A stretch of 64,000 bases of DNA from CAYYIS01 sp964470965 (GCA_964470965.1 CAYYIS010000019.1:15826-79825); one strand, 5' to 3'. Positions 9,337 to 18,643 are shown, counted from the first letter of the stretch. Made by a program: numbers and translations. Notes: a model not told the origin generated them from the letters alone.

Positions 9337-10688
9337 CACTTTAACCGATCAACGATCTGGAGTGCGATATCGACCACTTTGTCAGGATCGGCGGCAATAA
9401 TACGAATCATAGGTTCTTTCCCCTCGTCCCCCAGGTCATAGACGATATCAGGCACCGCCTCATCATGCTCCCGTATCACCTGCTCTGTTCCCCATTCCAG
9501 AGACGAGCCTTCTCGCTCCTTCACGTCGTGTGGCTCCATTTTCCGATTGAAGGAGGCAACAAAAAGGTCAAGGCTCCGGCAGGCGGCCAGGATCTCTTTG
9601 GTGTAGAGAATGTTCATAACCGCACGCTTGTTCGGATCGTGTCGCATACAGGTCAGAACGATCTTCGCGATGTGGGATGATGCACCGAATTCCGGTCCGG
9701 AGATGGTCCTGATGTTCCGGTGAAAACGTACCAGTCGCCCGGGAAATGCCGCCACATCGGCAGGGCTTTTGGCTCCCGGAATTCCCATGGCCAGGTTGGA
9801 CTGCACCTCGGGCACGAGCGATCCCGCTTCGGGTGTTTCCTCCAGTCGGCACACCGCCATGGCCAAGGTGTTTAATACATTATGTCTTTCCGCTGCCTCG
9901 TACAGCGCATGCGCATGATTTACCGCCCCATGCCCTTTCCCGGTCGGCATGGCATGGCAAATAGCGTCGTGGAGGTAACACTTGGCCGTAGCCACAGCCT
10001 GTTTTACCGAAACGCCCTTGGCCAGTTCCGCAGCAATAGCAGACGCGAAGGTGCAGCCGGTTCCATGGGTATTTTCCGTATCAATGCGTTCTGCTTTAAA
10101 CAGTTCGAATGAATCACTGTCGCCATCATACAGAACATCTATAGCCGCGCCTTCGAGATGTCCCCCTTTTACCACCACAGCGTCTGCGCCCATGGCGTGG
10201 ATCTCCTGCGCGGCGGCCTTCATGCTCTCTACGTCTGTGACGGCCAGCCCGGTCAAGGCTTGCGCTTCATCCATGTTGGGCGTTACGACGGTGGCCAATG
10301 GGATCAACCGATCAATCAAAATGGTAGTGGCGTTCGACGCGAGCAGGGCATCGCCGCTCTTAGCGACCATCACAGGATCGACGACAAGCGGGATGCCTTC
10401 GTATCGCTGCAGCGTATCCGACACGGCGACGATTGTGGAGACGTTGGACAGCATACCGGTTTTAATCGCTTGCGCCCCGATGTCGGTGAGGACCGATTCG
10501 ATCTGTAAAACGATATTTTCAGCAGGTATTTCGTGAATACCCTGAACACCGACGGTATTCTGAGCCGTTGCGGCCGTGATGGCCGACGTACCGTAGACGC
10601 CCAGTGCGGTGAATGTCTTTAGATCCGCCTGGATACCTGCGCCTCCGCCGGAATCGGATCCGGCTATCGTTAAAACTGTTGGAATCAT
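9336..10688 (-). CDS. thiDN: ThiD-ThiN fusion: HMP(-P) kinase and thiamine-phosphate synthase
   Basis: 450 residues. Residues 1-265 are ThiD, which phosphorylates hydroxymethylpyrimidine and its phosphate; the start IAGSDSGGGAGIQAD and the VKGGH and GTGCTFASAIAAEL segments are typical. Residues about 275-450 match the ThiN type of thiamine-phosphate synthase (NLAMGIPGAKSPADVAAFPGR, FGASSHIAKIVLTCMRHDP), which replaces ThiE and couples the pyrimidine to the thiazole phosphate. The fusion is best known from archaea and a few bacteria. The gene overlaps the ClpX-like gene upstream (ATGA 10685-10688) and the exporter downstream. No TPP-riboswitch pattern was seen before it, as expected for an internal operon gene. 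Confidence 0.88.
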   Translation of the reverse strand: MIPTVLTIAGSDSGGGAGIQADLKTFTALGVYGTSAITAATAQNTVGVQGIHEIPAENIVLQIESVLTDIGAQAIKTGMLSNVSTIVAVSDTLQRYEGIPLVVDPVMVAKSGDALLASNATTILIDRLIPLATVVTPNMDEAQALTGLAVTDVESMKAAAQEIHAMGADAVVVKGGHLEGAAIDVLYDGDSDSFELFKAERIDTENTHGTGCTFASAIAAELAKGVSVKQAVATAKCYLHDAICHAMPTGKGHGAVNHAHALYEAAERHNVLNTLAMAVCRLEETPEAGSLVPEVQSNLAMGIPGAKSPADVAAFPGRLVRFHRNIRTISGPEFGASSHIAKIVLTCMRHDPNKRAVMNILYTKEILAACRSLDLFVASFNRKMEPHDVKEREGSSLEWGTEQVIREHDEAVPDIVYDLGDEGKEPMIRIIAADPDKVVDIALQIVDRLK

Positions 10689-12211
10689 TCAATCTCCTGC
10701 TCTTCCTGCCCATAGGATTCTTTAATCAGTTTGTTCAAATATTCTGAAGGGTTTTCAACGGCTTCCTTGGAGACGGTCAATTCCGAACGCTGGAGCAGCT
10801 TCAGGCCATGGCTGTAGTCCTTGAACATCTCCATACCGAGTTCATCGGCAGGTACCCCTTGTTCGGATGCGTTTTTCAACAGCGCTTCCCTGGCTTCCGG
10901 TTCCAGGTTCAATTTGAGATTATACTCTTCCTTGAAACGTGCCTCAAACCGGGAGATAGCCGCCTGAGTGAGTAGCACGTTCAGGGATTCTTCAGGATGT
11001 TCCACCACCTCACGGGTGACCCTGAAATCGGAAATCGAGGTAGAAGGCAGCTTTTTCTCATATTTGATTAAAACCTTCTCGCAGACGCCTACCAGACCCC
11101 GGGCCCCTGTTTTTTCGTCGAAGGCCCGTTGCGCGATCAATTCCAACGCGTCGTCATCGAATTCCACCGTGATATCGTACGCTCTGAAATCCCGCTTCTT
11201 GGCCTGAACCACCGTGCTGTTGGGATTCTTCAGAATATGGTACAGGTCATCCGCATTCAGAGGATGCAGCGTGGCGATGACCGGCAGACGACCAACGAAT
11301 TCCGACTCGAAGCCGTACTGGATTAGATCTTCGGATTTTACATGCTTTAGCCAAGAGGGTTCCTCACTGTCGTCTGTCTCTACCGGTTCGTCCGCCGTAA
11401 TAAAACCTATCTGCTGCTGATTCATCCGGCGATTGATAATATCTTCCAGGTTCTGAAACGCGCCGCTGACTATAAACAGGATGTTGCGGGTATTGACTTT
11501 CTTCTTCTGGATTTTACCGGTCCGCTGAAACTGGAGAGCGTTTTCCATCTGCGAAGTGAGGTCGTGGGGCGCTTGAAGATCCACCTCCGTCTCCTCCATC
11601 AGCTTCAGGAGCGTTCTCTGAACGCCCGTGCGAGATACGTCCGGCCCGACGACTGTGCCGGACGCGGCTATCTTGTCGATTTCATCGATGTAGATGATAC
11701 CGTACTGAGCCAGCTCAATATTCCCGTCGGCTTCGCTTACCAGTGAACGCACCAGATCGTCCACATCGCCGCCCACATAACCGGTTTCACTGAATTTGGT
11801 GGCATCGCCCTTTACGAACGGCACCCCGAGTTTCTTGGCGATAAGTTTTATCAGGTAAGTCTTACCGACACCGGTCCCGCCGATCATAATTATATTATTC
11901 TTGATATTACCGACCGAATCATCATCGTCATCCAGCCTGATCCGATTAAAATGAGTGCAGATTTTTGTGGCGAGAATCTCCTTGGCTTCGCCCTGCCGGA
12001 TCACATATTGATCCAGATATGCTTCCAGCTCTTCCGGCCTCATCTCGAAACGGAAGTCCGTCGGCTCCTCGCCCTCTGTTTCGGGACCGGCCGGTGTCCC
12101 TTCCTGTTCCGCCTGGGCGAACGCTACGTTCGCACCGTATTTATGCTGGAAAAAATCCTTGAGATCCTTCTGAATATCTCCAAGATTCGGAGGTGCATCT
12201 TTAGAAGACAT
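10685..12211 (-). CDS. ClpX-like AAA+ unfoldase lacking the zinc-binding domain
   Basis: 508 residues. The AAA+ core has Walker A GGTGVGKTYL, pore loop GYVGGDVDDL and Walker B IIYIDEIDKIA, followed by the ClpX C-terminal subdomain (EKTGARGLVGVCEKVLIKYE). An IGF tripeptide after RRMNQQQ sits where ClpX carries its ClpP-docking loop. The N-terminus (1-60) is acidic and has no cysteines, so the usual zinc-binding domain is absent; adaptor and substrate choice probably differ from classical ClpX. Start: ATG 12211 is preceded by AAGG six bases upstream and is preferred over an in-frame TTG at 12217. It heads an operon in which all four genes overlap. Confidence 0.85.
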   Translation of the reverse strand: MSSKDAPPNLGDIQKDLKDFFQHKYGANVAFAQAEQEGTPAGPETEGEEPTDFRFEMRPEELEAYLDQYVIRQGEAKEILATKICTHFNRIRLDDDDDSVGNIKNNIIMIGGTGVGKTYLIKLIAKKLGVPFVKGDATKFSETGYVGGDVDDLVRSLVSEADGNIELAQYGIIYIDEIDKIAASGTVVGPDVSRTGVQRTLLKLMEETEVDLQAPHDLTSQMENALQFQRTGKIQKKKVNTRNILFIVSGAFQNLEDIINRRMNQQQIGFITADEPVETDDSEEPSWLKHVKSEDLIQYGFESEFVGRLPVIATLHPLNADDLYHILKNPNSTVVQAKKRDFRAYDITVEFDDDALELIAQRAFDEKTGARGLVGVCEKVLIKYEKKLPSTSISDFRVTREVVEHPEESLNVLLTQAAISRFEARFKEEYNLKLNLEPEAREALLKNASEQGVPADELGMEMFKDYSHGLKLLQRSELTVSKEAVENPSEYLNKLIKESYGQEEQEIE

Positions 12212-12243
12212 GAGCAACCTTTCAGTTCAGTGCTTGTTCACAG

Positions 12244-12271
12244 AAAATAATCCGGCGGCGAATCGCTTCAA
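12244..12271 (-). promoter_or_regulatory. candidate promoter for the clpX-like/thiDN operon
   Basis: On the minus strand TTGAAG and TATTTT are separated by 16 bases, with the -10 about 33 bases before ATG 12211. Confidence 0.35.
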
Positions 12272-12324
12272 TTGCCGACTTCTGCATTGTCCTGTTTCGC
12301 TATTTCTGGAGAGCTGCGTGTGGA

Positions 12325-12684
12325 TCAGCCGGCACGCGTGCCGTTCGGAACAGACTGTTCCGGCACTGCCAGGACTGGAAGTACACCGTCCGCGTAACCG
12401 ATGTCGAACAGCATACCTTCGGACAGCTGCCCCATCATCTTTCTCGGTTCGAGGTTAACAACGAACAACGCCTGCCTGCCCTCGAGTTCGGATGGATCGT
12501 CTCGTTCCTGTTTTATCCCCGCCAGTATGGTGCGGTGATGATCCCCTAAGTCTACGATCAATCGGACCAGTCTATCCGAGCCCTCAATCCCCTCCGTCCT
12601 AAGGATGGTACCTACACGAATGTCGAGCTTGTCGAATTCTTCGAATTTTATGTGTGGTTTTACGGACGCAGGCGTGAAATCCAT
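12325..12684 (-). CDS. tRNA-binding-domain protein (EMAP-II / MetRS C-terminus-like)
   Basis: 119 residues making a single OB-fold tRNA-binding domain: FEEFDKLDIRVGTILR, then TILAGIK and VVNLEPRKMMGQLSEGMLF. The same domain occurs at the C-terminus of methionyl-tRNA synthetase, in CsaA and in stand-alone structure-specific tRNA binders. The protein is cytosolic. ATG 12684 is the likely start: a promoter at 12728-12756 would start transcription near 12721, downstream of the longer possible start at 12756. It lies 113 bases before the ClpX-like gene on the same strand and could read into it. A stand-alone domain of this size could be a MetRS accessory factor or a CsaA-like chaperone; sequence alone does not decide. 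Confidence 0.85.
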   Translation of the reverse strand: MDFTPASVKPHIKFEEFDKLDIRVGTILRTEGIEGSDRLVRLIVDLGDHHRTILAGIKQERDDPSELEGRQALFVVNLEPRKMMGQLSEGMLFDIGYADGVLPVLAVPEQSVPNGTRAG

Positions 12685-12727
12685 TGATAATTCTACTCCA
12701 TTAAATGCCGTTGGATTAATCTTACGC

Positions 12728-12756
12728 AATATAGCAAATTTAAAGTGTTTGGGCAA
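12728..12756 (-). promoter_or_regulatory. promoter for the tRNA-binding-domain gene
   Basis: On the minus strand TTGCCC and TATATT are separated by exactly 17 bases. The predicted transcript starts near 12721, which supports translation from ATG 12684. Confidence 0.55.
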
Positions 12757-13281
12757 GTGACGAAAGCCCCATTAAGAAAAGAAAATATTGGACCGCATGG
12801 ACAGGTGTGTTTCGCGTTAAACCAGCCTTGCAGGAAGAGGATCTCCTGGATCAGAGCCAGTCCGCCGCCCTGTTCGCCGGGCATCGCACAGAAAAACAGC
12901 GAGTACAGATGGGACTGGATTTGATGTAGAATACCCGATCCGAGAACTTACTTCCATCTATACAGGCCCAGTGCCCTCCTCCGTTTATCATTACGGGACG
13001 ACTTTATGTTTGGCGCCACTGAATCCGGCCGACAGATGACAATTTCCACCAGGATCTGCACGCCGTAGTCATTGGGTGGGGTTCTGCTTGAACTTGCCCA
13101 AGCCCACACAAGAGCAGACAGACGCATTCGGGTTGTCGTCGCGCGGACCATACTAAGGCGGAAGGAAAAACATCGTGGTTATCGATCATCTCCTAGTATT
13201 TTCCAGCGTGCCAGTAGAGCGGAAGACCCCGTATTTCCATGACCGTTTCATTACCTACCGTCTTTATACTTGATCCATGCG
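12757..13281. other. intergenic stretch without a recognisable gene
   Basis: Short open frames exist on both strands but have no ribosome sites and no recognised motif. The part from 12780 to 12930 is open on the plus strand with coding-like composition and may be a gene remnant too short to name. Confidence 0.5.
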
Positions 13282-13310
13282 TTGACACCCTGAACCCTAC
13301 CCTATATATT
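13282..13310 (+). promoter_or_regulatory. consensus sigma-70-type promoter before the sialidase-like gene
   Basis: TTGACA (13282-13287), a 17-base spacer and TATATT (13305-13310), with an untranslated leader of about 50 bases before ATG 13369. Confidence 0.65.
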
Positions 13311-13368
13311 CCGAACAAACAATCCAAAACCTAATCACGACTAATCAAGAGAATGCGCAGACAGGGTT

Positions 13369-14472
13369 ATGAAGCTTGAAATTTTCGAAGAGGGAATGAT
13401 CGCACGGCAGCCGGAAGTCGGCCCGACGGCTGTTGCAGCTTGTTCCAGGTGTTCGGTAACGGATAACGGTGACCTTGTGTGCACGTACTCCGTGCAGGAG
13501 GAATTGGGCCGAAACGACTTCAAAAAGGTGATCGTCCGTTCGTCGGACGGCGGAACAACATGGTCCGAACCGGAATATATCTGGCCACATCTACACAACA
13601 AGTTCTCACTGATCGGCTCCATCAGCCGGGCGCAGGACGGCGAGCTTTTTCTCTTCGGAATCCGCATACCGATCGATACGCAGGGAGAATCGTTCTGGTC
13701 GGAAGCGAGTGAAGGCATAAAGCAGAACACACTCTTCCATGCCTCTTCGACCGACAACGGCCACACCTGGACCGACCCGGCCCCTCTTCCGCTGCCTATC
13801 CCCGGTTCCGCGGAAGCACCGGGCGCCATAACGGTGATGAAGGACGGTGGCTGGATCTGCTGCTACTCTCCGTACAACACGTTTGATTCAACAGTAGAGG
13901 TGGACCGGCACCAGGTGGTCTACATGCGTTCCGACGATCGCGGTCTGAACTGGACGCATGGCGCTATGCTGCGGTTCGAGGATACCGCATCCACTGCGGC
14001 CGAAGCCTGGGTTGTTGAACTATCGGACGGTAGGCTACTGGGCACCTGCTGGCACATTCCGCCCCACGGTCAACCGGATTACTCCAACGCCTATGCCCTC
14101 TCACAGGACGGCGGCCGTACCTGGACGTCCACCCGGGGCACCGGAACGCTGGGCCAGTCTCCGGCACTTGCCCCATTGCCCGACGGGCGGGTCTTATTCG
14201 TTTACAACCAGCGCAAACACGGTGAACCCGGTATTCGCCTGGCCATATCCCGCCCGACGCCCGAGAACTTCGGAATTGAAATCGACAGGCCGGTCTGGCA
14301 GGCGGAAAACCGTACCCGGAGTGACACCTCCGGAGACCATGACAACTGGCAGGATTACGCATTCGGCGAACCTTCGGTCACGCTTCTGCCAGACGGTGCC
14401 TTCCTGGTCGCGTTCTGGAAGATCCAGCCGGAAGAACGCGGCATAGGATACGTTAAGGTTAGAATGGGATAG
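13369..14472 (+). CDS. sialidase-like BNR-repeat protein
   Basis: 367 residues with four Asp-box (BNR) motifs at blade positions of a six-bladed propeller: SSDGGTTW, STDNGHTW, SDDRGLNW and SQDGGRTW. There is no signal peptide or membrane segment, so it would be cytosolic, unlike secreted sialidases. The fold is shared by exo-alpha-sialidases and other glycosidases; a full sialidase arginine triad cannot be confirmed by eye, so the substrate is open. A consensus promoter lies 59 bases upstream. The next gene, a PhyH-type oxygenase, starts 17 bases after the stop, so the two are one transcription unit. The same pairing recurs at 57689-60093. Confidence 0.8.
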   Translation: MKLEIFEEGMIARQPEVGPTAVAACSRCSVTDNGDLVCTYSVQEELGRNDFKKVIVRSSDGGTTWSEPEYIWPHLHNKFSLIGSISRAQDGELFLFGIRIPIDTQGESFWSEASEGIKQNTLFHASSTDNGHTWTDPAPLPLPIPGSAEAPGAITVMKDGGWICCYSPYNTFDSTVEVDRHQVVYMRSDDRGLNWTHGAMLRFEDTASTAAEAWVVELSDGRLLGTCWHIPPHGQPDYSNAYALSQDGGRTWTSTRGTGTLGQSPALAPLPDGRVLFVYNQRKHGEPGIRLAISRPTPENFGIEIDRPVWQAENRTRSDTSGDHDNWQDYAFGEPSVTLLPDGAFLVAFWKIQPEERGIGYVKVRMG

Positions 14473-14489
14473 GATGTGAAGGTACATTG

Positions 14490-15293
14490 ATGACACTCGA
14501 AGAACAGAAGGATTTTTTCGAGGAACAGGGATTTCTGATCGTAGAGAACCTGCTGTCTTCCGAGATAGTCGAGCAGTGCCGGAAAGAGATCGAGCGGCTG
14601 CATCATGTGGCAGCAGAACTGGAGTCTAAGGGCGAATCGGTACCCGGTAGCTTCCAGAAAGAGCCGTATACGGACGGTGCGAACAACGAGGATGGGCTGC
14701 CGGTGCTCAGAAAGGTCGAGAACACCCGCAAGTATTCAACGGTGTTCCGGGATCTGTCGGCCCATCCAGAATTGATAGTCGCCGTGCAGAACCTGATCGG
14801 CGAAGACCTGCTGTTGTTCCGCAGCACGCTCATGCTCAAACCGGCGTTTCACGGTTCCGCCCACGGTCTGCACCAGGACTCCGCCTATTGGCCCATGGAA
14901 CCGCCCAAACTGGTGACCGTGAGTATTGCCCTCAATGACGCCACACCAAAGAACGGCTGTATCAAAGTCATTCCGGGCAGTCACAAATGGGGCCTGAAGG
15001 AATGGGGTCATATCGCCCGGGATAAGCACGAGACTATGACGGACCGAGAAGATATAGATGTCTCCGGCCAGATAGACCTGCCGCTGTCCGCGGGCAGCGC
15101 AGTATGTTTCCACAGCCTGATGGTACACGGCTCCGGCGCCAATATGTCGCCCAATCCCAGAAATACCGCATTGTATGCTTACTTCTCCCCCGAAGTCCGG
15201 TATGTCCCCAAAGGAGAGCGCCCGCAGGAAAAATCATTCCCTGTGGTCGCCGGTCTGGACGGGCGGGAGGAGTTAAAGTTGGTAGCGTATTAA
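14490..15293 (+). CDS. phytanoyl-CoA dioxygenase (PhyH) family oxygenase
   Basis: 267 residues in a double-stranded beta-helix fold. Iron ligands are visible as H128-x-D130 (HQDSAYW) and distal H213 (SLMVHGSG), with R223 placed to bind 2-oxoglutarate. These enzymes hydroxylate unactivated C-H bonds using Fe(II), oxygen and 2-oxoglutarate. The substrate is unknown; the conserved PKNGCIKVIPGSH loop is common in bacterial members acting on small metabolites. ATG 14490 has GAAGG seven bases upstream and is preferred over TTG 14487. It is co-transcribed with the sialidase-like gene, which suggests a modified sugar or glycoconjugate as a shared target (inference). Confidence 0.88.
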   Translation: MTLEEQKDFFEEQGFLIVENLLSSEIVEQCRKEIERLHHVAAELESKGESVPGSFQKEPYTDGANNEDGLPVLRKVENTRKYSTVFRDLSAHPELIVAVQNLIGEDLLLFRSTLMLKPAFHGSAHGLHQDSAYWPMEPPKLVTVSIALNDATPKNGCIKVIPGSHKWGLKEWGHIARDKHETMTDREDIDVSGQIDLPLSAGSAVCFHSLMVHGSGANMSPNPRNTALYAYFSPEVRYVPKGERPQEKSFPVVAGLDGREELKLVAY

Positions 15294-15528
15294 AGGACCG
15301 GCTCCTGATCGCAAACCAGTTTGTCCCTCAGGTTCCGTGCAGCCCAGGTTCTACCATACGGCGAAGGCTCCGCGTGATTCCACAATCTGGCCGATGCCCC
15401 TAAGGCACCCGTCCGTCCATATGCTGTTCTGCAAAGCCGTGCCCCGAAGAAATCGGACGTGTATTGGGCTAAACGATAAAATGGCACTCCACCTTTTAGA
15501 CCTGTAAACGGGATACGATGAAGAACAG

Positions 15529-16299
15529 ATGAGAAATCCGGTGCAAGATCCTATCTTCCACGACTACACCTTCACCGAAGCAGATAGAACAATTCTGGAT
15601 CGAGACGGGCACCTCGCGCTGCCCGGTCTGCTGACACAAGACGCCTGCCACAGACTCACAGCCTCCCTGGCACGCATCCAGGAGCTGCATGAGGCCCATG
15701 ACGAGCCGGAGACATCGCCACAACGATATGTTGCTGAATATGATGAATATATGGCAAGCTTGATCGGCCATCGGCAGATGCTTACGCTTGCACATACCTT
15801 TCTGGGTCCGGTGATCCGGTACGATCATTGTGTTGGTCTCAATCGCCGGGGAGGGGATAAGGGAAGCAATTGGCACAGTCATGCCTATGCGGATGAACGC
15901 CCCGAACTGGGTTTCATCCGCGTGTTTTTCTATGTTAACGGCTTCGAAAAGGACGATGCAAACTTGAAGGTTGTGCCGGGCAGCCACCTGTATCGGGATC
16001 GATCTATTCATGCGGAATCTGACAAGGAATTGTGTTCCGGCTGGTTGAAAGGCAAGGCACACCCCTTAACTGGTGAGCCCCTTGAATTGGTACCTCTGGA
16101 AGTACCACCGGGAACAGTGATAATCATGTGGACCCACGCTGCCCACGGCGTCACCGCTCGCCGCCCGGACAGCGTCACACGCTGGTGTGTGGTTTACGCC
16201 TACAGGAATCCCGGCGAGCCGTCAGGGGCCCGATGGATCACCGAGCGCTTCGAAAACGCAGGTATCCACGGTACCGACGGATTGATGAGTTTGCTATGA
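15529..16299 (+). CDS. PhyH-family protein with altered iron motif
   Basis: 256 residues of the PhyH fold (LGFIRVFFYVNGFEKDDANLKVVPGSH, then IMWTHAAHGVTAR). Where the family normally has HxD, this protein has H116-S-H118 (NWHSHAYADE), so the first-facial-triad carboxylate is missing at that place; D122 or E123 could substitute, or activity may be changed. The distal histidine in THAAHG is kept. Start ATG 15529 has only a weak GAAG upstream. A 235-base gap separates it from the previous PhyH gene; no terminator was seen between. Substrate unknown. Confidence 0.75.
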   Translation: MRNPVQDPIFHDYTFTEADRTILDRDGHLALPGLLTQDACHRLTASLARIQELHEAHDEPETSPQRYVAEYDEYMASLIGHRQMLTLAHTFLGPVIRYDHCVGLNRRGGDKGSNWHSHAYADERPELGFIRVFFYVNGFEKDDANLKVVPGSHLYRDRSIHAESDKELCSGWLKGKAHPLTGEPLELVPLEVPPGTVIIMWTHAAHGVTARRPDSVTRWCVVYAYRNPGEPSGARWITERFENAGIHGTDGLMSLL

Positions 16300-16600
16300 T
16301 GTCCGGACAGAAAAGAAGAACCATCATCAGAAGTCTTGGGTTGCAATGGAGCTCTGCTGATCTGGGTATAGGGCAGCCATTGTTGGATTTCCTCTTCGCA
16401 GAAACACCTGCCGACCCCAGCGGTGGGACCACTGGGCCATAAGAGGAAACCGAGCCGGTTGAAGACATTGGCGATATCCAACACCCGGCACCGGACAATC
16501 GGTCCCAGTTCAACCGACCTATGATTATCGTGCCATCCGGTTTCGGGATGATCCTGCTGTGAGGCCTGGCCGGTGACCGTGCCATCAGAATTCTTGTTGT
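16300..16600 (-). pseudogene. possible remnant of an FAD-dependent oxidoreductase (DAO type)
   Basis: The minus strand holds short coding-like pieces in different frames: RIIPKPDGTIIIGR, resembling the PRPDG-vivG strand of glycine-oxidase-like enzymes, and further on APLQPKTSDDGSSFLSG, resembling the GLRP-T-DG-P-iG segment near their C-terminus. No intact frame joins them. The rest of the 488-base gap up to the next gene shows nothing else. The identification rests on two short matches and is weak. Confidence 0.25.
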
Positions 16601-16787
16601 AATCGGCCTGGTCGGATGCCTGCAGGTTCAGAAACTCATGCCATTGAACTGGACCGGTACATCCTGGCTGCTTGCGCTACGGAAGAGCGTCCACTGAACA
16701 CACTGGCTATCGTAAGGTTAGGAACATTCATTCTGGAAGAACAGCCGTCAACAGGATGTGTATCATTCCTTATAAAGGGAAGAGATC

Positions 16788-17759
16788 ATGCGCATATTAA
16801 TTACCGGTATTTCAGGTCGAATCGGAGCGAATCTGGCGGCACGGCTCGTAAGAGAAGGGCATGACGTTCGGGGCCTGATCTGGCCCCGTGATCTTCGGAC
16901 GGAGAAGGTGGCCAACCTGGGTGTCGAGTTGATCTCCGGCAGTGTCACCGAAACGGAAGATGCCCGAAAAGCGGCAGACGGAATGGACGCCATATACCAC
17001 TTGGCCGCGGCGTTTCAAGGCGGCGGGCCTTTTACCGAAGAGGAATACTTCGAGATTAACGTTCGGGGAACATTCAACATGCTGGAAGCGGCACGGCATG
17101 TGGATAGGTTGGAACATTTCTGCTACGCCGGGACCGATGCGGTGTACCGGAAATACATCCCGGGAGGTATTCCCGATCCGATTAACGAGACCATGTTTGT
17201 GGAACCGAAAGGAGATTATGCACTAACCAAATCACTGGGTGAAGACCTTTGCCTCGGCTACTGGAGAGGTCATGGGCTGCCGGTGACGGTCACGCGGTTC
17301 GCCAATGTTCTGGGCGCAGGTGAAATCCTGAAATTCACCCAGTTCTTTCTGAGCAGAATGAAGGGCAATTCGCACCTCTCCTCCCTGTGGGCTGGTGAAG
17401 AGCGGCTGATTATTCTGCGTGACGAAAACGGCCGGCCGTATAAAAAACATGTCGCAGATGTCCGGGATATCGTAGACGGTTGCTTTGCGGTACTGGGCAA
17501 AAGCGCCGCCCTAGGTCAAATCATACAACTGGCTGCACCGGAAGCATTTACATGGGATGTGGCCATACCCCACTTATCGGCAGCGCTTGGTATCCCGTAT
17601 GTAGAAGCAGATGTTCCAGGCACCCCCACATTCTATGAATTTGACCTCACCCGCTCCCGAACTCTGTTGCAATTCGAGCCGGAATACCATATCATCCGTA
17701 TGATAGATGACGCGGTCCGATTCGACCGGGGTGAAGACATCGGTCTGCTGGAGACGTAG
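16788..17759 (+). CDS. NAD-dependent epimerase/dehydratase (extended SDR)
   Basis: 323 residues. The N-terminal Rossmann motif is TGISGRIG (residues 6-13) and the catalytic pair is Y144 and K148 in YALTK. The acidic residues after strand 2 that would set NAD versus NADP are not clear. Such enzymes epimerise, dehydrate or reduce nucleotide sugars or related alcohols in the cytosol; the ERLIILRDENGRPYKKHVADV region is typical of the sugar-nucleotide epimerase group, but the substrate is not predictable. The next gene begins 23 bases downstream, so the two are likely co-transcribed. Confidence 0.87.
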   Translation: MRILITGISGRIGANLAARLVREGHDVRGLIWPRDLRTEKVANLGVELISGSVTETEDARKAADGMDAIYHLAAAFQGGGPFTEEEYFEINVRGTFNMLEAARHVDRLEHFCYAGTDAVYRKYIPGGIPDPINETMFVEPKGDYALTKSLGEDLCLGYWRGHGLPVTVTRFANVLGAGEILKFTQFFLSRMKGNSHLSSLWAGEERLIILRDENGRPYKKHVADVRDIVDGCFAVLGKSAALGQIIQLAAPEAFTWDVAIPHLSAALGIPYVEADVPGTPTFYEFDLTRSRTLLQFEPEYHIIRMIDDAVRFDRGEDIGLLET

Positions 17760-17782
17760 GAAATCATGGAGGAGACTCATCA

Positions 17783-18499
17783 ATGCGATCCATCTTCGTC
17801 GGTATCGAATATGCCGGTAAAACCACACTGATCAATCATCTGCAGCGCTACTACAACCACCGTAACCGTTCCACACATAATGACGATCATTTCACGATTC
17901 CGGACGCCAGTCTGAGTCCAGCGTCGCGGTCTGAATACGTTGGATATCCGGATGATGTCAAGGAACGGATGCAGCGGATGCAGCTGCATTACCATATCGA
18001 AGTCATCAAGAACTACCCGAATACCCTCATCAGCGGATGGCATATCGAAGAGGGGATTTATACGTCTATGTACGGTAACGACCCAGGGAATCCTTATTAC
18101 CCGAACTACAATTACGGCTACCAGAGGCATTACGAGGTGATGACGCTCGAAGCCCGGTTGCCCGACATCGTCATGTTCAAAATCACCGCTGACGACGACA
18201 CTATCAGAGAGCGGATGCGGACTGATCCCCATGAATATCAGATCATTAGGGAACAGGACATCCCGGAACTCAAAAAACGATTCGACGAAGAGGTCGAAAA
18301 ATCTCTGTTCAACAGCAAGGGCCGCCTCGTGACCATCGACACCACCGACAGGACCCCGATAGAATCCCTGGATGAATTGCTGATCAAATCGGAACCGCTC
18401 ATCACCGACGGCGAATTGGCAATGCGTGCCATGCCAGTTCCGATTGGAGAGTACGAAGTGCGTTATGAAAACGGCGTCCGGAAAATGGACATGCGATGA
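17783..18499 (+). CDS. P-loop kinase-like protein (thymidylate-kinase-like fold)
   Basis: 238 residues. A Walker A motif lies at the extreme N-terminus (G7-I-E-Y-A-G12-K13-T14-T15). The rest suggests a nucleoside- or nucleotide-kinase-like fold: an Arg-rich lid (DTIRERMRTDP) and a late strand that could hold Walker B (IVMFKITADDD). It is not a recognised thymidylate kinase, and the phosphate acceptor is unknown; a sugar or polyol is possible given the epimerase gene 23 bases upstream. A strong Shine-Dalgarno (GGAGGAG) precedes ATG 17783. Tyrosine- and asparagine-rich residues around 95-115 are unusual. Confidence 0.6.
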   Translation: MRSIFVGIEYAGKTTLINHLQRYYNHRNRSTHNDDHFTIPDASLSPASRSEYVGYPDDVKERMQRMQLHYHIEVIKNYPNTLISGWHIEEGIYTSMYGNDPGNPYYPNYNYGYQRHYEVMTLEARLPDIVMFKITADDDTIRERMRTDPHEYQIIREQDIPELKKRFDEEVEKSLFNSKGRLVTIDTTDRTPIESLDELLIKSEPLITDGELAMRAMPVPIGEYEVRYENGVRKMDMR

Positions 18500-18643
18500 T
18501 GAAGGAATTGAAAATGTACAAAGGCAGGATCACCAATGACCGCCTGATGCCGTTACAGCACGGTGGTCGGAGCTGGACATTGAACTGAATCCCGGCCTGA
18601 CAAACGGGTTGCTGGCGGAACGAGAGCCGTATGGAGGATAATT

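Noticed and set aside
10689..12250. TPP riboswitch for the thiamine gene
   Set aside because: ThiD-ThiN is internal to an overlapping operon and no CTGAGA plus GGGTGCC-like pattern was found before the operon.
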